Positions 1 to 11,700 of a DNA stretch of 64,000 nt are shown here, one piece after another. Every line of letters starts with the position of its first letter. The stretch's first letter is position 1. The stretch lies in contig WHVD01000024.1 in NCBI GenBank assembly GCA_015178975.1, positions 124,001 through 188,000 of the forward strand, written 5' to 3'. Position numbers and translations under genes: made by a program. The notes below the pieces were generated by a model, which ran no database searches, was not told the DNA's origin, and saw only the letters and a list, made by a program, of their open reading frames with translations. The DNA is from Hysterangium stoloniferum (taxonomy: Eukaryota > Basidiomycota > Agaricomycetes > Hysterangiales > Hysterangiaceae).

Positions 1-1241
1 GATAGGTCTGTCGTTCTTCTGTTGTCCATCGCGTCCTTCTCGAGCCCGCCGACGGTTCGATCGAACAGATAACGTATAGATGCCCAGCCACCACAGAATG
101 TGCCATGATCTCATGTAGACCCGCTTTTCCGTTGGGGTCTGGTATGAGCATCAAGAAGATCAGATTGCGTGCCTCAGTAGGGACCACTAAAGGTGTGCTG
201 ACAATATATTGGTCGAGCAGGTTGATCGCGTGTGGGTCATGAGCCGCGGCGGAATGAACCATGATCCCATGCAGACCTGCTTGTCGTTTTGAGTCTGGTA
301 CGAGGATCAGAAAGGAAGATTGCGAACCTCAGGAAGGACCGTTAAAGGTCTGTTGACAATATATTGGTCGAACAGGCTGATGTTGTTGCTGTCACCATCG
401 AGATTTGCTAGGTTATCGTGAAGGGGTAGGTACGTTCATTTCGCCACTTGTCTGCACTATTCCCAGGATCTGTCATCATATCTCTACAACTGAACATTCC
501 TTCCAGCGCCTTCATACCCGGTTCTTATCATTCCAACTGGTTGATCACTAAGCCGCCTGCAGCCATTGTCTAGAGGACCACACCACCACAACGAAATATC
601 AACCGCAGAGCCAACGTCGAGTCCCTCACAAATGACAGGTTCCGAGTAACATGGTCAACCGCATGACGTCTCATGAGATCATCGGACCGATGTTCAAACC
701 GGTTTGTAAACCAAAGTCGATGATCACCTTGCGAGAGCGGTCCAGAAAAGCACATTCCCGAGTCTCAGACCGTAAAGGACGATCTTTTTCGAGTTGAATA
801 TAGGATGTGGCTGCCCGATATGAGCCCGGTGAAAGCTTGCAGGCAGATTCCTTCAGGTATCGGTGTGCGAGGGATGTAGTCGGAGAGTTATTTGCCTGGG
901 GCATGCTCTTGGGTGGTGCCGAAATGCTTGTCGGCCCTGATGACGTCGTAGAGACGAACAATGCTAGGGTGTTTGAGAAAGTAAGGGTATGAGAACCGGT
1001 TTACACGCAAATGCAATAGATCGCCGACGCACTCACCTTGAGCATTTCAATTTCACGTTCAAGTTCGACCTTCGATATTTCCTCGTCGGATGAGTTGGAC
1101 TACGACCTCGACCCGCCGCTTGCCATGAAGACCGAGCTTGACCTTGCGGAACTCTCCTTCACCGATTGTGCTCGACAAGGAGGGTGAGGTATAAGAGACT
1201 GCCGAGGCGCTACGACCGACGGTGTGCGGCCTGGCGACCAT
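1..1241 (-). pseudogene. Decayed Ser/Thr protein kinase relic, copy 1 (KIN4/Snf1-like)
   Basis: Reading the minus strand, kinase pieces appear in the right order but in different frames. These are a glycine-rich loop GEGEF-KVKLGLH near 1150, IVRLYDVI near 950, HRYLKESACKL near 860, a DFG-like segment near 700, NRFEHRSDDLM near 690, and a D-QYIVN-PL segment near 360 typical of the late C-lobe. An intron-like gap with donor GTGAG separates the loop region from IVRLYDVI. The HRD catalytic loop and APE region are not legible, and stops and frameshifts interrupt every segment, so this is not a working kinase. A second copy lies at 32671-34230. The family name (KIN4/KIN1-type AMPK-related kinase) rests on recognition of these motifs, not on a search. 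Confidence 0.6.
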
Positions 1242-1900
1242 ATGAAAAGAGATATTATTATTGTTACGATTTAAGGTACAGTGCTAACCTCTTTGTATGT
1301 TTTACTCATGAGTTCCTATGTATTACAGAATTAAAATCATGCAAGGGAACGTAACTTAATATTGCATGAAAGATCTCAGAAATTCTGTCACATGATCAAG
1401 CTCAAGCCAACTCAACCAACACCTTTCAAAGAATTAGTTTATTGACTTGCACCATTGGAGTGCTAATACAGGTTGTGCATTAATTGCATTAATTTGTATG
1501 GAAGGCTCTCGGGGACCGCCAGAGATATGTTTATGCTTCGAGTCGATTCCTCGGTGAGTTGGCAATGGAATATTGGTGGACAGTCAGCCATTGCTCAACC
1601 CCTTTACTACCTTCCTAGTTTGCACCATCGATCAGTAAGTACCTAGTTTGTTTATTTTGGCTTCCTACTGAGCTATTCATTTCACCAACATCGCTGCAAA
1701 TGTCCTTTCTGCGGCGCCGCACGCTTGGGAACAATTTTCACACTCACAGTGGCCGACCGACACTCCATGAGGTCACATTATTGCTATTCTTATGTACGGC
1801 TTGTTCCGTTACTATCCGACGATGACCTTTGACAATTCGAGAGAATGCTCTGATTTGTTATGGGCTATACCATTTTTGCGTTCGATATTTCCCCAGCCTG
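1..1900. repeat. Segmental duplication block A, copy 1
   Basis: This stretch is closely similar, in the same orientation and order, to 32998-35224. Matching landmarks are the CGACGGTTCGATCGAACAG stretch (position 50 and 33050), the kinase pieces, and the end near 1860 (TGTTATGGGCT, also at 35184). Copy 2 carries an extra roughly 250 bp at 34383-34635. No intact gene was seen on either strand. Confidence 0.75.
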
Positions 1901-2214
1901 GCAACGACTAAGCATAGGACATGTTCTGCTACAGTATGTGGCACCCACCGCTGAGATTAGTTCTGTGACCCGGCTCTTCCTGTGTAGTCCCACAGCTTGC
2001 CTCAACCTGGGTGCCTTCTCACTGATACTCAAGCCATATAAAATGGTACGTATTGAAACTCGGTAATAATCTCAACATGACGAGTTTTAGTATATTTTTT
2101 TTCGTGCTAGAATATGTAGTTCTGTACCGTAGCTTAGTAGTAACAACGTTTGCTGTTCGCGTCCACCGTGTACTGACCTATACCCCTGCGTCAGTATGTT
2201 GGTTCAACTACTAG
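1242..2214. other. Intergenic, no gene seen
   Basis: No intact gene. Up to about 1900 it belongs to duplication block A. The part 1930-2035 holds short matches to sequence now found at 36925-36945 (ACAGTATGT-GCACCCACC) and, inverted, near 41780-41815 (the TGTGGGACTACACAGG region). These look like footprints of material lost from this copy. Confidence 0.45.
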
Positions 2215-5030
2215 CCATAACACATTGATAACAGCCTGGGATGTCAAATATCCAGTCGATCGTAGATTATGTAAGCTGGGGGCACAATGCCTGGACATGA
2301 ATCCTGGTGTTATTTGAAACCAAGGGGGCGGCGCAAATCCTCACAGTCGCAGTTCCAACAATGACAACACCAAGCACATAACCTCACCAATCCCATTGTA
2401 GATGCAAAAACCATGGAATAAGACACTCCTCGAACATCCTTTTCCATCTTAGAACGCGGGTATTGGACCTCTTCCTCCATATTTATCTATCTTCGCGGAT
2501 GGCAGTGGTAGCGCTATCTCCTTGTTTCCCTCCCTTTCCCATCTGCGCATAATCGGTGATTCGCAGCCATACGTGAGGTATTTGTGCGAGTGCGGACTCC
2601 TCGACCATTCCATTCTGACATGAGCACTTAGGTGTATCGGGGTAAGGTAAACAAAATCACCTCGCGCGTGCCATGAAACCTCTCCTCCACCGCTGCTCAT
2701 CTCCACCTACACACGCTCCCCTCTCTACCTGCACGATGGGTATGCCTGCTCGGCTTAGCCTTGATGATGCAAGTGTTGTCTCGAAACCCGGTTCGTCAAC
2801 ATCATCTTCATCATCAACAATCAAAAGTGAAGAATGTTCCGAGTCCAGGCTGAAACACCCCCTCTACCTATGACGATGCTTCACCGCAGGACCCGCATCT
2901 AATCTGGCACTAGGAAGGGTTTTAAACACGCGTGCTGCCCCGACAGCTATTCCTTCGACCAGATTGGTGGATTAGGAAACCCCAAGGGAGTTGGTTGATA
3001 TGTGAGTGACTTGTGGTTTTATGTCTTTTCGTGTTTGATGTTGACTTTTTTGTTTTCCATTGGTAGTGGATTTTTCAAACATGCCACTTTGAGCAATGTG
3101 TTTCCTTTTTGCTATTTACTAGCCTTTCGTATCCATCCAGACCCTGTTCTCTACACTGTCAGTATGTAAGTCTTTTCCCACTTCTTTCCCTTACGGCCTT
3201 CTTTATAATACAACTTGTACAAACACGCTAGCCCAATCCACAACCTTGGCAATCTCATCTTGCTACCTCCCCTGCCGCCTACAAAATCGGCATGCACTTC
3301 GCTAAACACTCAGCATCAACAGCGCTCGTCGACTGAAGACCGTTGATACGACTCAGGCATATCTGCTCATGAGTGTTTATGGTCTTCCTGCGAGCAGGTG
3401 GGAGGAGGATAGGTGTTAGTTTTATGGGGGTTGGCTAGTCGGTTAGTCGGGCTTCTTTGTTTCATTTTCTTGCTTTCATTTCTTTCCTCCTCTTCCTCAC
3501 CTTGATCGTGATGTTGATGACTTTCATGAAAGATCAAGATAGCAACAGACCTAAATCCGAACCTCTCCACCTTCCCGAGTACAGCACCCTTCTCAAAGCA
3601 ACACGAGCGCAAAACGTTAAACCACGTGCGGACAAGAATAAACTGTTTACATGTCGAACGGTCTGGTTCAACGCAGTGGGGGGGAAACCCGCGGGTATGC
3701 AGGATGACGAGGCGATTAGAGGTGCACAGGCTTGGTATCGGGAGCCCAAGTCAGCATAGTCTTGAATAGCTTTGGATCTTTGCTGATATGGTGGTGTATT
3801 CTAGATACAGCCACCCGACAATGTCTATTCAGTTGCGTATGCGGAGCCATTGAAGAGGGTGTCAAGGTTCCATAAGAGTACTCATACACCAAAGACATGT
3901 GGAAACTATATGCCAAATTCCTGCCGGGCAACCAAGATTCTTAACCGTCACAGTACCTTCTGTACATCTCGTTCAAAAACAACAACCCAGGACATCACAC
4001 GACATGGATACATCGTCACAAGGCCATGCATTTCTCTCAACCAGCAGCCATATCTCTCCGGTCTCTGACCTTGCACAACTACCCCATGCGCCCGCCCCCT
4101 CCTCAAGCGCACAGTCGTCTGTTCCCACCCCAGACGCAGAGCAATAATATAACACCTCACGGATGATAGGACTTCCGGAATGAACTGGAACAGGTTCGAG
4201 GAGGGGCTCGGGGTCCGTGACAGCCGCAGTCGCGGGAGGTATAATGGGTTATAAATCCCATGGAGTTGTGTGACGACGTGATGTTGCCGGCGATGCACGC
4301 GGTGTCGAACGACCAGTGATCAAGCAGTGTGCTTATGCCAGGTTTCAAATGGCCTGGTAACGAGATGTTAGCGGTCGGTCAGAAGAGTCGGCTGTTTTTC
4401 AAGGGGACGCCACAGTGACGGTTTCCCTAGCTCGTTTTCTTATGTCTTCTTGATTTTTATCATTTCTGCCCGTTACCTTATCTCCTCTGCTTCATTGTGA
4501 CATAATTTTTGCCTTAGGACTTGTTGTATGTCTCTCATCCTAATCCTGCTTGATGCGATTTTGTCTACGTACAATGCATGCAATGCTCTCCCAGCCCATG
4601 CAATAGGCGAGTGGGTGGGATGCCATGAGGGGTTACAGAGCAGTATGGCAGTATGGCGGAAAAGTGACGGGAGATATGTGAAACGCCGGGAAGGCGAGTA
4701 AGAGTTAGGTGAGCGATTGCGCGGGTGAGCGGGGGTACCACAGCCCACGATGTGGTGCGTATGTGGTTTGAGCAACTTCACCCGCATGACTACTGCTTTT
4801 AAATGTCTCATGAAAACCCAAACATCTGACTTAGACGGAGTTAAGAGATTTTGCAAAATTATTACTATTTCAAAAAAAGATGACTGATCTCAAAGAATAA
4901 AAGAATTTGCGTTCCCCGGGACAATCAATCTACGGCCAGTTTTATTTGCTTCAGCGCGACACGACACCAACTACAATATATTTACTATGTTATTTCAGAT
5001 GTTGACAACCCTCTCCCATGGGACAGCATA
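2215..5030. repeat. Segmental duplication block B, copy 1
   Basis: Similar in the same orientation to 43815-46170. Shared landmarks are GGGATGTCAAATATCCAGTCG (2240, 43858), CGCGCGTGCCATGAAACCTC (2664, 44771), the PAH-like relic, and GCGCGACACGACACCAAC (4954, 46104). About 935 bp at 2753-3690 is absent from copy 2. A short third partial copy lies at 39059-39165. Confidence 0.75.
3690..4147 (+). pseudogene. Decayed PAH-like (Sin3-type) gene fragment, copy 1
   Basis: Two short exon-like stretches read MQDDEAIRGAQAWYRE and then, after a would-be intron, AYAE-L-KVSRFHKSTHTPK. The pattern TP..V..L..HP.LI resembles the second half of a paired amphipathic helix domain, but the match is weak. The intron donor is GTCAGC here and GTAAGC in copy 2. 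A base appears lost after HTPK, and a second base is lost downstream (CTGCCGGG versus CTGCACGGG in copy 2), so this copy cannot encode the product. The assignment to PAH is from memory of the family and tentative. Confidence 0.35.
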
Positions 5031-5733
5031 TCGCAATTCTCATTACTTAAGTAGTTCAACTCATATAAATTGGATCATAAGAAGTATGTACAAGCGACTG
5101 AGTCTTGGCCATGGGAAAGATAACTTTCAATCGTATTTTCTGACGGCTGTAGGAGACTTTTGAGTGTCCAGTAAGCGTACAGAAGGTCACGGTGGTAGAT
5201 GAGATGACCAATGCCACGCTAACCAAAGGAAGGATCAGACTTACAGAAAATACGAACGTCTTGAGAATCTGGCGTATGCCCGTGTCGATAGGGAAAGTGC
5301 GTTATGGACAGAGTTGAGTAAACCCTAAACTCTCTTTTGTTTGATTTGTTACAAAAAACTTTATACATTAATATTACCCGACGCCCTCTTTGAAGGTATG
5401 CGTCTAAAATCTGAATAGAGAAGCTGCTACACTAAAAGTCTTCTACAGAAATTGTCAGGTTTTCCACAAAATCATCTACAAAATCATCTACAGTCTTCTA
5501 CAAAAAGTACAGCCTAAAAGGTTGCCAGCAAGGGACGACGTTGGTAGCGGTAGAAATAGACAGGATAATAGATGGCAAATAAGCTTTGGTTAACGCGCGT
5601 CACTCGTAGGCCACACCGAATTGATTATAGCTAATGTGATTCTCGTGCACCATCGGGTTTCGGGGGCTTAATGAAATGGTGCACATTTATATCGACCGTT
5701 GTTGGCGTTTGAAGCCTCCAATTGACTCAGGCC
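5031..5733. other. Intergenic upstream of the HEAT gene
   Basis: No gene seen. A small tandem of ATCATCTACAAA-like units sits at about 5460-5510. The last 100 bases probably hold the promoter and 5' UTR of the DUF6535-HEAT gene. Confidence 0.4.
5686..5692 (+). promoter_or_regulatory. TATA-like element upstream of the HEAT gene
   Basis: TTTATAT lies about 42 nt before the proposed start codon at 5734. Position and sequence fit a fungal TATA-like element, but such matches are common by chance. Confidence 0.2.
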
Positions 5734-8700
5734 ATGTCTTCGCCGTATGCACAAGACCTTAGCTGCGCCGAATCACAGATACCGTTTGTCTCAGGTATTA
5801 AATCAAAGTTTACACTTATTCTAAACTGAGGCACGCAAGCAGAGGAACAAGGAACAACCAACCGTCAACCTTCGTCTACCAACGTTCCCTCAAGCCCAAC
5901 TGAGCCGGCATCCAGTGGCGATAATGGTTTAAAAAGCGAGGACGATAACCCCTATAGCAAACACCTTGAATCTGATTCAACCATATGGTCATTATATCTG
6001 AAGGAAACGGAAAAAGAGGACAAAGAACTTGCCAGCTCATTGCAAGTTGGTGTCGACGAGCTTCTAATTTTTGTATGTTGAATACCCTTCCTTCATACAT
6101 ATTCAATTAATTCACAGCTTTTCAGGCGGGTTTGTTCGGAGGGATTCTTACCGCGTTCCTGATCGAAAGTAGGAAGGATTTGCAGGTAGATCCTGTTCAG
6201 GAAATCCTTCAGGTGCTCCAAAATCGGTTCGCTGTAACTACCTCTCAGACTTTTGAAGTCTCCAAATCATCCCTTATTGTCAACTATTTGTGGTTCACTA
6301 GTCTCTGTCTGACTCTCTTCAGTGCTCTTTGTGCTGTACTTGCAAGAGAATGGCTGGCAAAGTATATTCCTGTGTCCCTCGGAAGTCGCTCAAGTGATGC
6401 ATGCCAACGTCTCCTTCGTGTCAAGAGAGCACAGCAATGGCGCCTCGAGTCAGTTGTTACTGGAATCCCGCTTTTGATTCAAATAGCTCTCTTCCTTTTC
6501 TCGGCAGGTCTCGTCTTATTCACCTGGAATAACAGTGTAGCTTTGGGCGTTCTTATGCTTTTTTTGACCATATTTGCAATCGTGCTATATACACTCGGCA
6601 CCGTTTTCCCCTTGTTTTCGCCCGCTTGTCCCTTTCAGACAACGGCGTCACGGTTTTTCCCAATCGTCTCTGCAAGCGCAAAGTATCACTCGTCCACCTC
6701 AGACTACTGTGGGTCTTCGCCACAGACAAGGACGTATACATTCGGAATTTCTGAATGGCTAGAAAGCCTTGCTCGGTCCTTCGCCGAATTGCATGGCAAG
6801 CCTCCACGGGCCGAACTTGAAGCTGATATCCTGGCATGGGTGATTGCAAACTCCACATCGGAGGAGGCAGTTAAGGAGGCACTTAGGGCTGTAGCGGGTG
6901 CTAAACAATGTCAACAATTGCGGATTGCCTTGTGTAAACTAGCCGTCACGGAGAAAGTATGCAAAATTTTGGAGAACTGCTTTCACTTTACCGCAGGCGT
7001 CGTCACTATACGGGATGCAGCGCTTGCAGAAGTTTCTCTCCTTGCAATGTCACGAGTCCTATTGCCGCCAACAGACAAACTCATGAACAAAGAGTACCTT
7101 ACGCCCTTCAAAAGACTCCTACATGTTGGCAGACCATTACATCGGTTGGATAATTTAGACCCTTGCGTGAAGACATTGGGATGGGCGGTTCATATCGGTA
7201 TTTGGGTAAATATGGATGACAATAACCTAGAGGTGCCGACAGAAGGACAAATTGAAACGGTGGCCACTATGGGTGCAGCACCATACGAGCGAAGGACTTT
7301 AATGGCGGCGACTATTGATGGAGCACTGTCAGAAAAGAAGAGCTTACATGCAACCTGCGAACGGTTAAAATTAGCATATTGGCATCTTGGTAGGTATTTT
7401 TTCCATAGCACCGGCAAAGAAACTGATTAATGGGCAGCGGATTGCCGGAAAATGCTGGAAGAAAAGGGTTTAATAGCAGGTAAAATGCATATGCCATGAG
7501 TCAAAACAGACGTACCTAGTTATTAACACAACAGGAAAAGAAAAAGAGTGCATGGAGAAAAGGGTTAAAAAAGCAGATGGTACTGTGGAACAATTACTAA
7601 TGGAATTTGGTAAGAAAATGCCTTGTGGAGGAGAAGTACGATATAATATGCACCGGTGTTCAGCTAGATTCCCAACAGGTATGGTCGGTGCCATTCCGGA
7701 CATTGTTGCACTGTTGAAGGACTCTGACTCTGACGTTCGATCAAGGGCAGTATTTGCCCTGGAGACGGTTTCTGAGCAAGGTGCGGTGTGTGACAATGGG
7801 ATGGGAATCCAGCTGACGTTTGACCACAGCCGAATTTCGAGCGGCCATTGCGGGTGTCATACCCGACATTGTTGTACTGTTGAAGCACTCTAACTCTGAC
7901 ATTCGATCAAGCGCAGTATCGGCCCTGGGGAAGGTTTCAAAGCAAGGTGCGGTGTGTCACAATGAGATGGGAATCCAGCTGACATTTGACCACAGCCGAA
8001 TTTCGAGCCGCCATTGCGGGTGTCATTCCCGACATTGTTGCACTGTTGAAGGACTCTAACTCTGACGTTCGATCAAGCGCAGTATTGGCCCTGGGGAAGG
8101 TTTCAGAGCAAGGTGCGGTGTGTGACAATGGGTTGGGAATCCAGCTGACATTTGACCACAGCCGAATTTCGAGCCGCCACTGCGGGTGTCATTCCCGACA
8201 TTGTTGCACTGTTGAAGCACTCTGAGTGGCACGTTCGATCAAGCGCAGTATCCGTCCTGGGGAAGGTTTCAGAGCAAGGTGTGATGTGTGACAATGGGAT
8301 GGGAATCCAGCTGACATTTGACCACAGCCGAATTTCGAGCCGCCATTACGGGTGTCATTCCCGACATTGTTGCACTGTTCAAGGACTCTGACTCTGACGT
8401 TCGATCAAGCGCAGTATTGGCCCTGGAGAAGGTTTCAGAGCAAGGTGTGGTGCGTGACAATGGGATAGGAATCCAGCTGACATTTGACCACAGCCGCGGG
8501 TGTCATTCCCGACATTGTTGCACTGTTGAAGGACTCTGAGTGGGATGTTCGATCAAGCGCAGTATCGGCCCTGGGGAAGGTTTCAGAGCAAGGTGCGGTG
8601 TGACAATGGGTTAGGAATCCAGCTGACATTTGACCACAGCCGAATTTCGAGCCGCCATTGCGGGTGTCATTCCCGACATTGTTGCACTGTTCAAGGACTC

Positions 8701-11700
8701 TAACTTTCACGTTCGATCAAGCGCAGTATCGGCCCTGGAGAAGGTTTCAGAGCAAGGTGCGGTGTGTGACAATGGGATGGGAATCCAGCTTACATTTGAC
8801 CACAGCCGAATTTCGAGCTGCCATTGCGGGTGTCATTCCCGACATTGTTGCACTGTTGAAGGACTCTGAGTGGGACGTTCGATCAAGGGCAGTATCGGCC
8901 CTGGGGAAGGCTTCAGAGCAAGGTGCGGTGTGTGACAATGGGTTGGGAATCCAGCTGACATTTGACCACAGCCGAATTTCGAGCCGCCATTGCGGGTGTC
9001 ATTCCCGACATTGTTGCACTGTTGAAGGACTCTGACTCTGACGTTCGATCAAGCGCAGTATCGGCCCTGGGGAAGGTTTCAGAGCAAGGTGCGGTGTGTG
9101 ACAATGGGATGGGAATCCAGCTGACATTTGACCACAGCCGAATTTCGAGCGGCCATTACGGGTGTCATTCCCGACATTGTTGCACTGTTGAAGGACTCTC
9201 AGTGGCACGTTCGATCAAGGGCAGTATCGGCCCTGGGGAAGGTTTCAGAGCAAGGTGCGGTGTGTGACAATGGGTTGGGAATCCAGCTGACATTTGACCA
9301 CAGCCGAATTTCGAGCTGCCATTGCGGGTGTCATTCCCGACATTGTTGCACTGATCAAGGACTCTAACTTTCACGTTCGATCAAGCGCAGTATCGGCCCT
9401 GGAGAAGATTTCAGAGCAAGGTGCGGTGTGTGACAATGGGATGGGAATCCAGCTTACATTTGACCACAGCCGAATTTCGAGCCGCCATTGCGGGCGTCAT
9501 TCCCGACATTGTTGCACTGTTCAAGGACCCTGTCTCTGGTGTTCGATCAAGGGCAGTATCGGCCCTGGAGAAGGTTTCAGAGCAAGGTGCGGTGTGTGAC
9601 AATGGGATGGGAATCCAGCTTACATTTGACCACAGCCGAATTTCGAGCCGCCATTGCGGGCGTCATTCCCGACATTGTTGCACTGTTCAAGGACCCTGTC
9701 TCTGGTGTTCGATCAAGGGCAGTATCGGCCCTGGAGAAGGTTTCAGAGCAAGGTGCGGTGTGGACAATGGGATGGGAATCCAGCTGACATTTGACCACAG
9801 CCGAATTTCGAGCCGCCATTGCGGGTGTCATTCCCGACATTGTTGCATTGTTGAAGCACTCTGACTATAACGCTCGATCAAGCGCAGCACCAGCCCTGGC
9901 GAAATTTTCAGAACAAGGTGATCCAATAAATCTTGTCGAAGGATCTGTCCTAAATCTCCACAGGGGAGTTTCTCCCTCTCGTCAGGGCTGAGATACATGC
10001 GGCTGTAGGATTTTCGAAGCAACCAACGCTGCGTGAGTCACTTCCAATCCCACTTCAAAGTATTCCCATTCCCGCTTCTTTTCCCTCTCATTCTGATCGA
10101 TATTACGGTAATCTAGCAAGTGTGCGAGACCTCCCCGGATTGCCCACCCGTCCTCTGTCGTCAACTGTGGATCTCTTGCATAGTACTGATAGTATTTCGC
10201 GTCATGAAGACATCAAGATCATTCAACGTGTAACAATTACATGTATGTGAAGACAGGTCATGTATTATTCATTCACTAATTTCCATCCCATCTTAAAGCG
10301 CGGCATTTTTACCTTCCCTTACCCAGATTCGACCTGAAAGCGCGAAATGGAAAATTCGCTCTGTTAAGGGCGGTCACTGCTCTCCATATATTTGGTCCGT
10401 GCACCAATTCCTCGTAAACTGCCATGATTCATGGATTTGCAGACGCATTTGGAACCGCCATTACCGCTGCCATTCCCGACATTGTTGCACTGTTGAAGGA
10501 CTCTGTCTCTGTCGTTCGATCAAGGGCAGTATCGGCCCTGGGGAAGGTTTCAGAGCAAGGTGCGGTGTGTGACAATGGGATGGGAATCCAGCTGATATTT
10601 GACCACAGCCGAATTTCGAGCGGCCATTGCGGGTGTCATTCCCGACATTGTTGCACTGTTGAAGGACTCTCAGTGGCACGTTCGATCAAGGGCAGTATCG
10701 GCCCTGGGGAAGGTTTCAGAGCAAGGTGCGGTGTGTGACAATGGGTTGGGAATCCAGCTGACATTTGACCACAGCCGAATTTCGAGCGGCCATTACGGGT
10801 GTCATTCCCGACATTGTTGCACTGTTGAAGGACTCTCAGTGGCACGTTCGATCAAGGGCAGTATCGGCCCTGGGGAAGGTTTCAGAGCAAGGTGCGGTGT
10901 GTGACAATGGGATGGGAATCCAGCTGACATTTGACCACAGCTGAATTTCGAGCCGCCATTGCGGGTGTCGTTCCCGACATTGTTGCACTGTTGAAGGACT
11001 CTGACTCTGACGTTCGATCAAGCGCAGTATCGGCCCTGGAGAAGGTTTCAGAGCAAGGTGCGGTGTGACAATGGGATAGGAATCCAGCTGACATTTGACC
11101 ACAGCCGAATTTCGAGCCGCCATTGCGGGTGTCATTCCCGACATTATTGCACTGTTGAAGGACTCTGAGTGGCGCCTTCGATCAAGAGCAGTATCGGCCC
11201 TGGAGAAGGTTTCTAAGCAAGGTGCGGTGTGTGACAATGGGATGGGAATCCAGCTGACATTTGACCACAGCCGAATTTCGAGCCGCCATTGCGGGTGTCA
11301 TTCCCGACATTGTTGCACTATTGAAGGACTCTGACTCTGACGTTCGATCAAGCGCAGTATTGGCCCTGGAGAAGGTTTCAGAGCAAGGTGCGGTGTGTGA
11401 CAATGGGATGGGAATCCAGCTGACATTGACCACAGCCGAATTTCGAGCCGCCATTGCGGGTGTCGTTCCCGACATTGTTGCACTGTTGAAGGACTCTGAC
11501 TCTGACGTTCGATCAAGCGCAGTATCGGCCCTGGAGAAGGTTTCAGAGCAAGGTGCGGTGTGACAATGGGATAGGAATCCAGCTGACATTTGACCACAGC
11601 CGAATTTCGAGCCGCCATTGCGGGTGTCATTCCCGACATTATTGCACTGTTGAAGGACTCTGAGTGGGACGTTCGGTCAAGCGCAGTATCGGCCCTGGGG

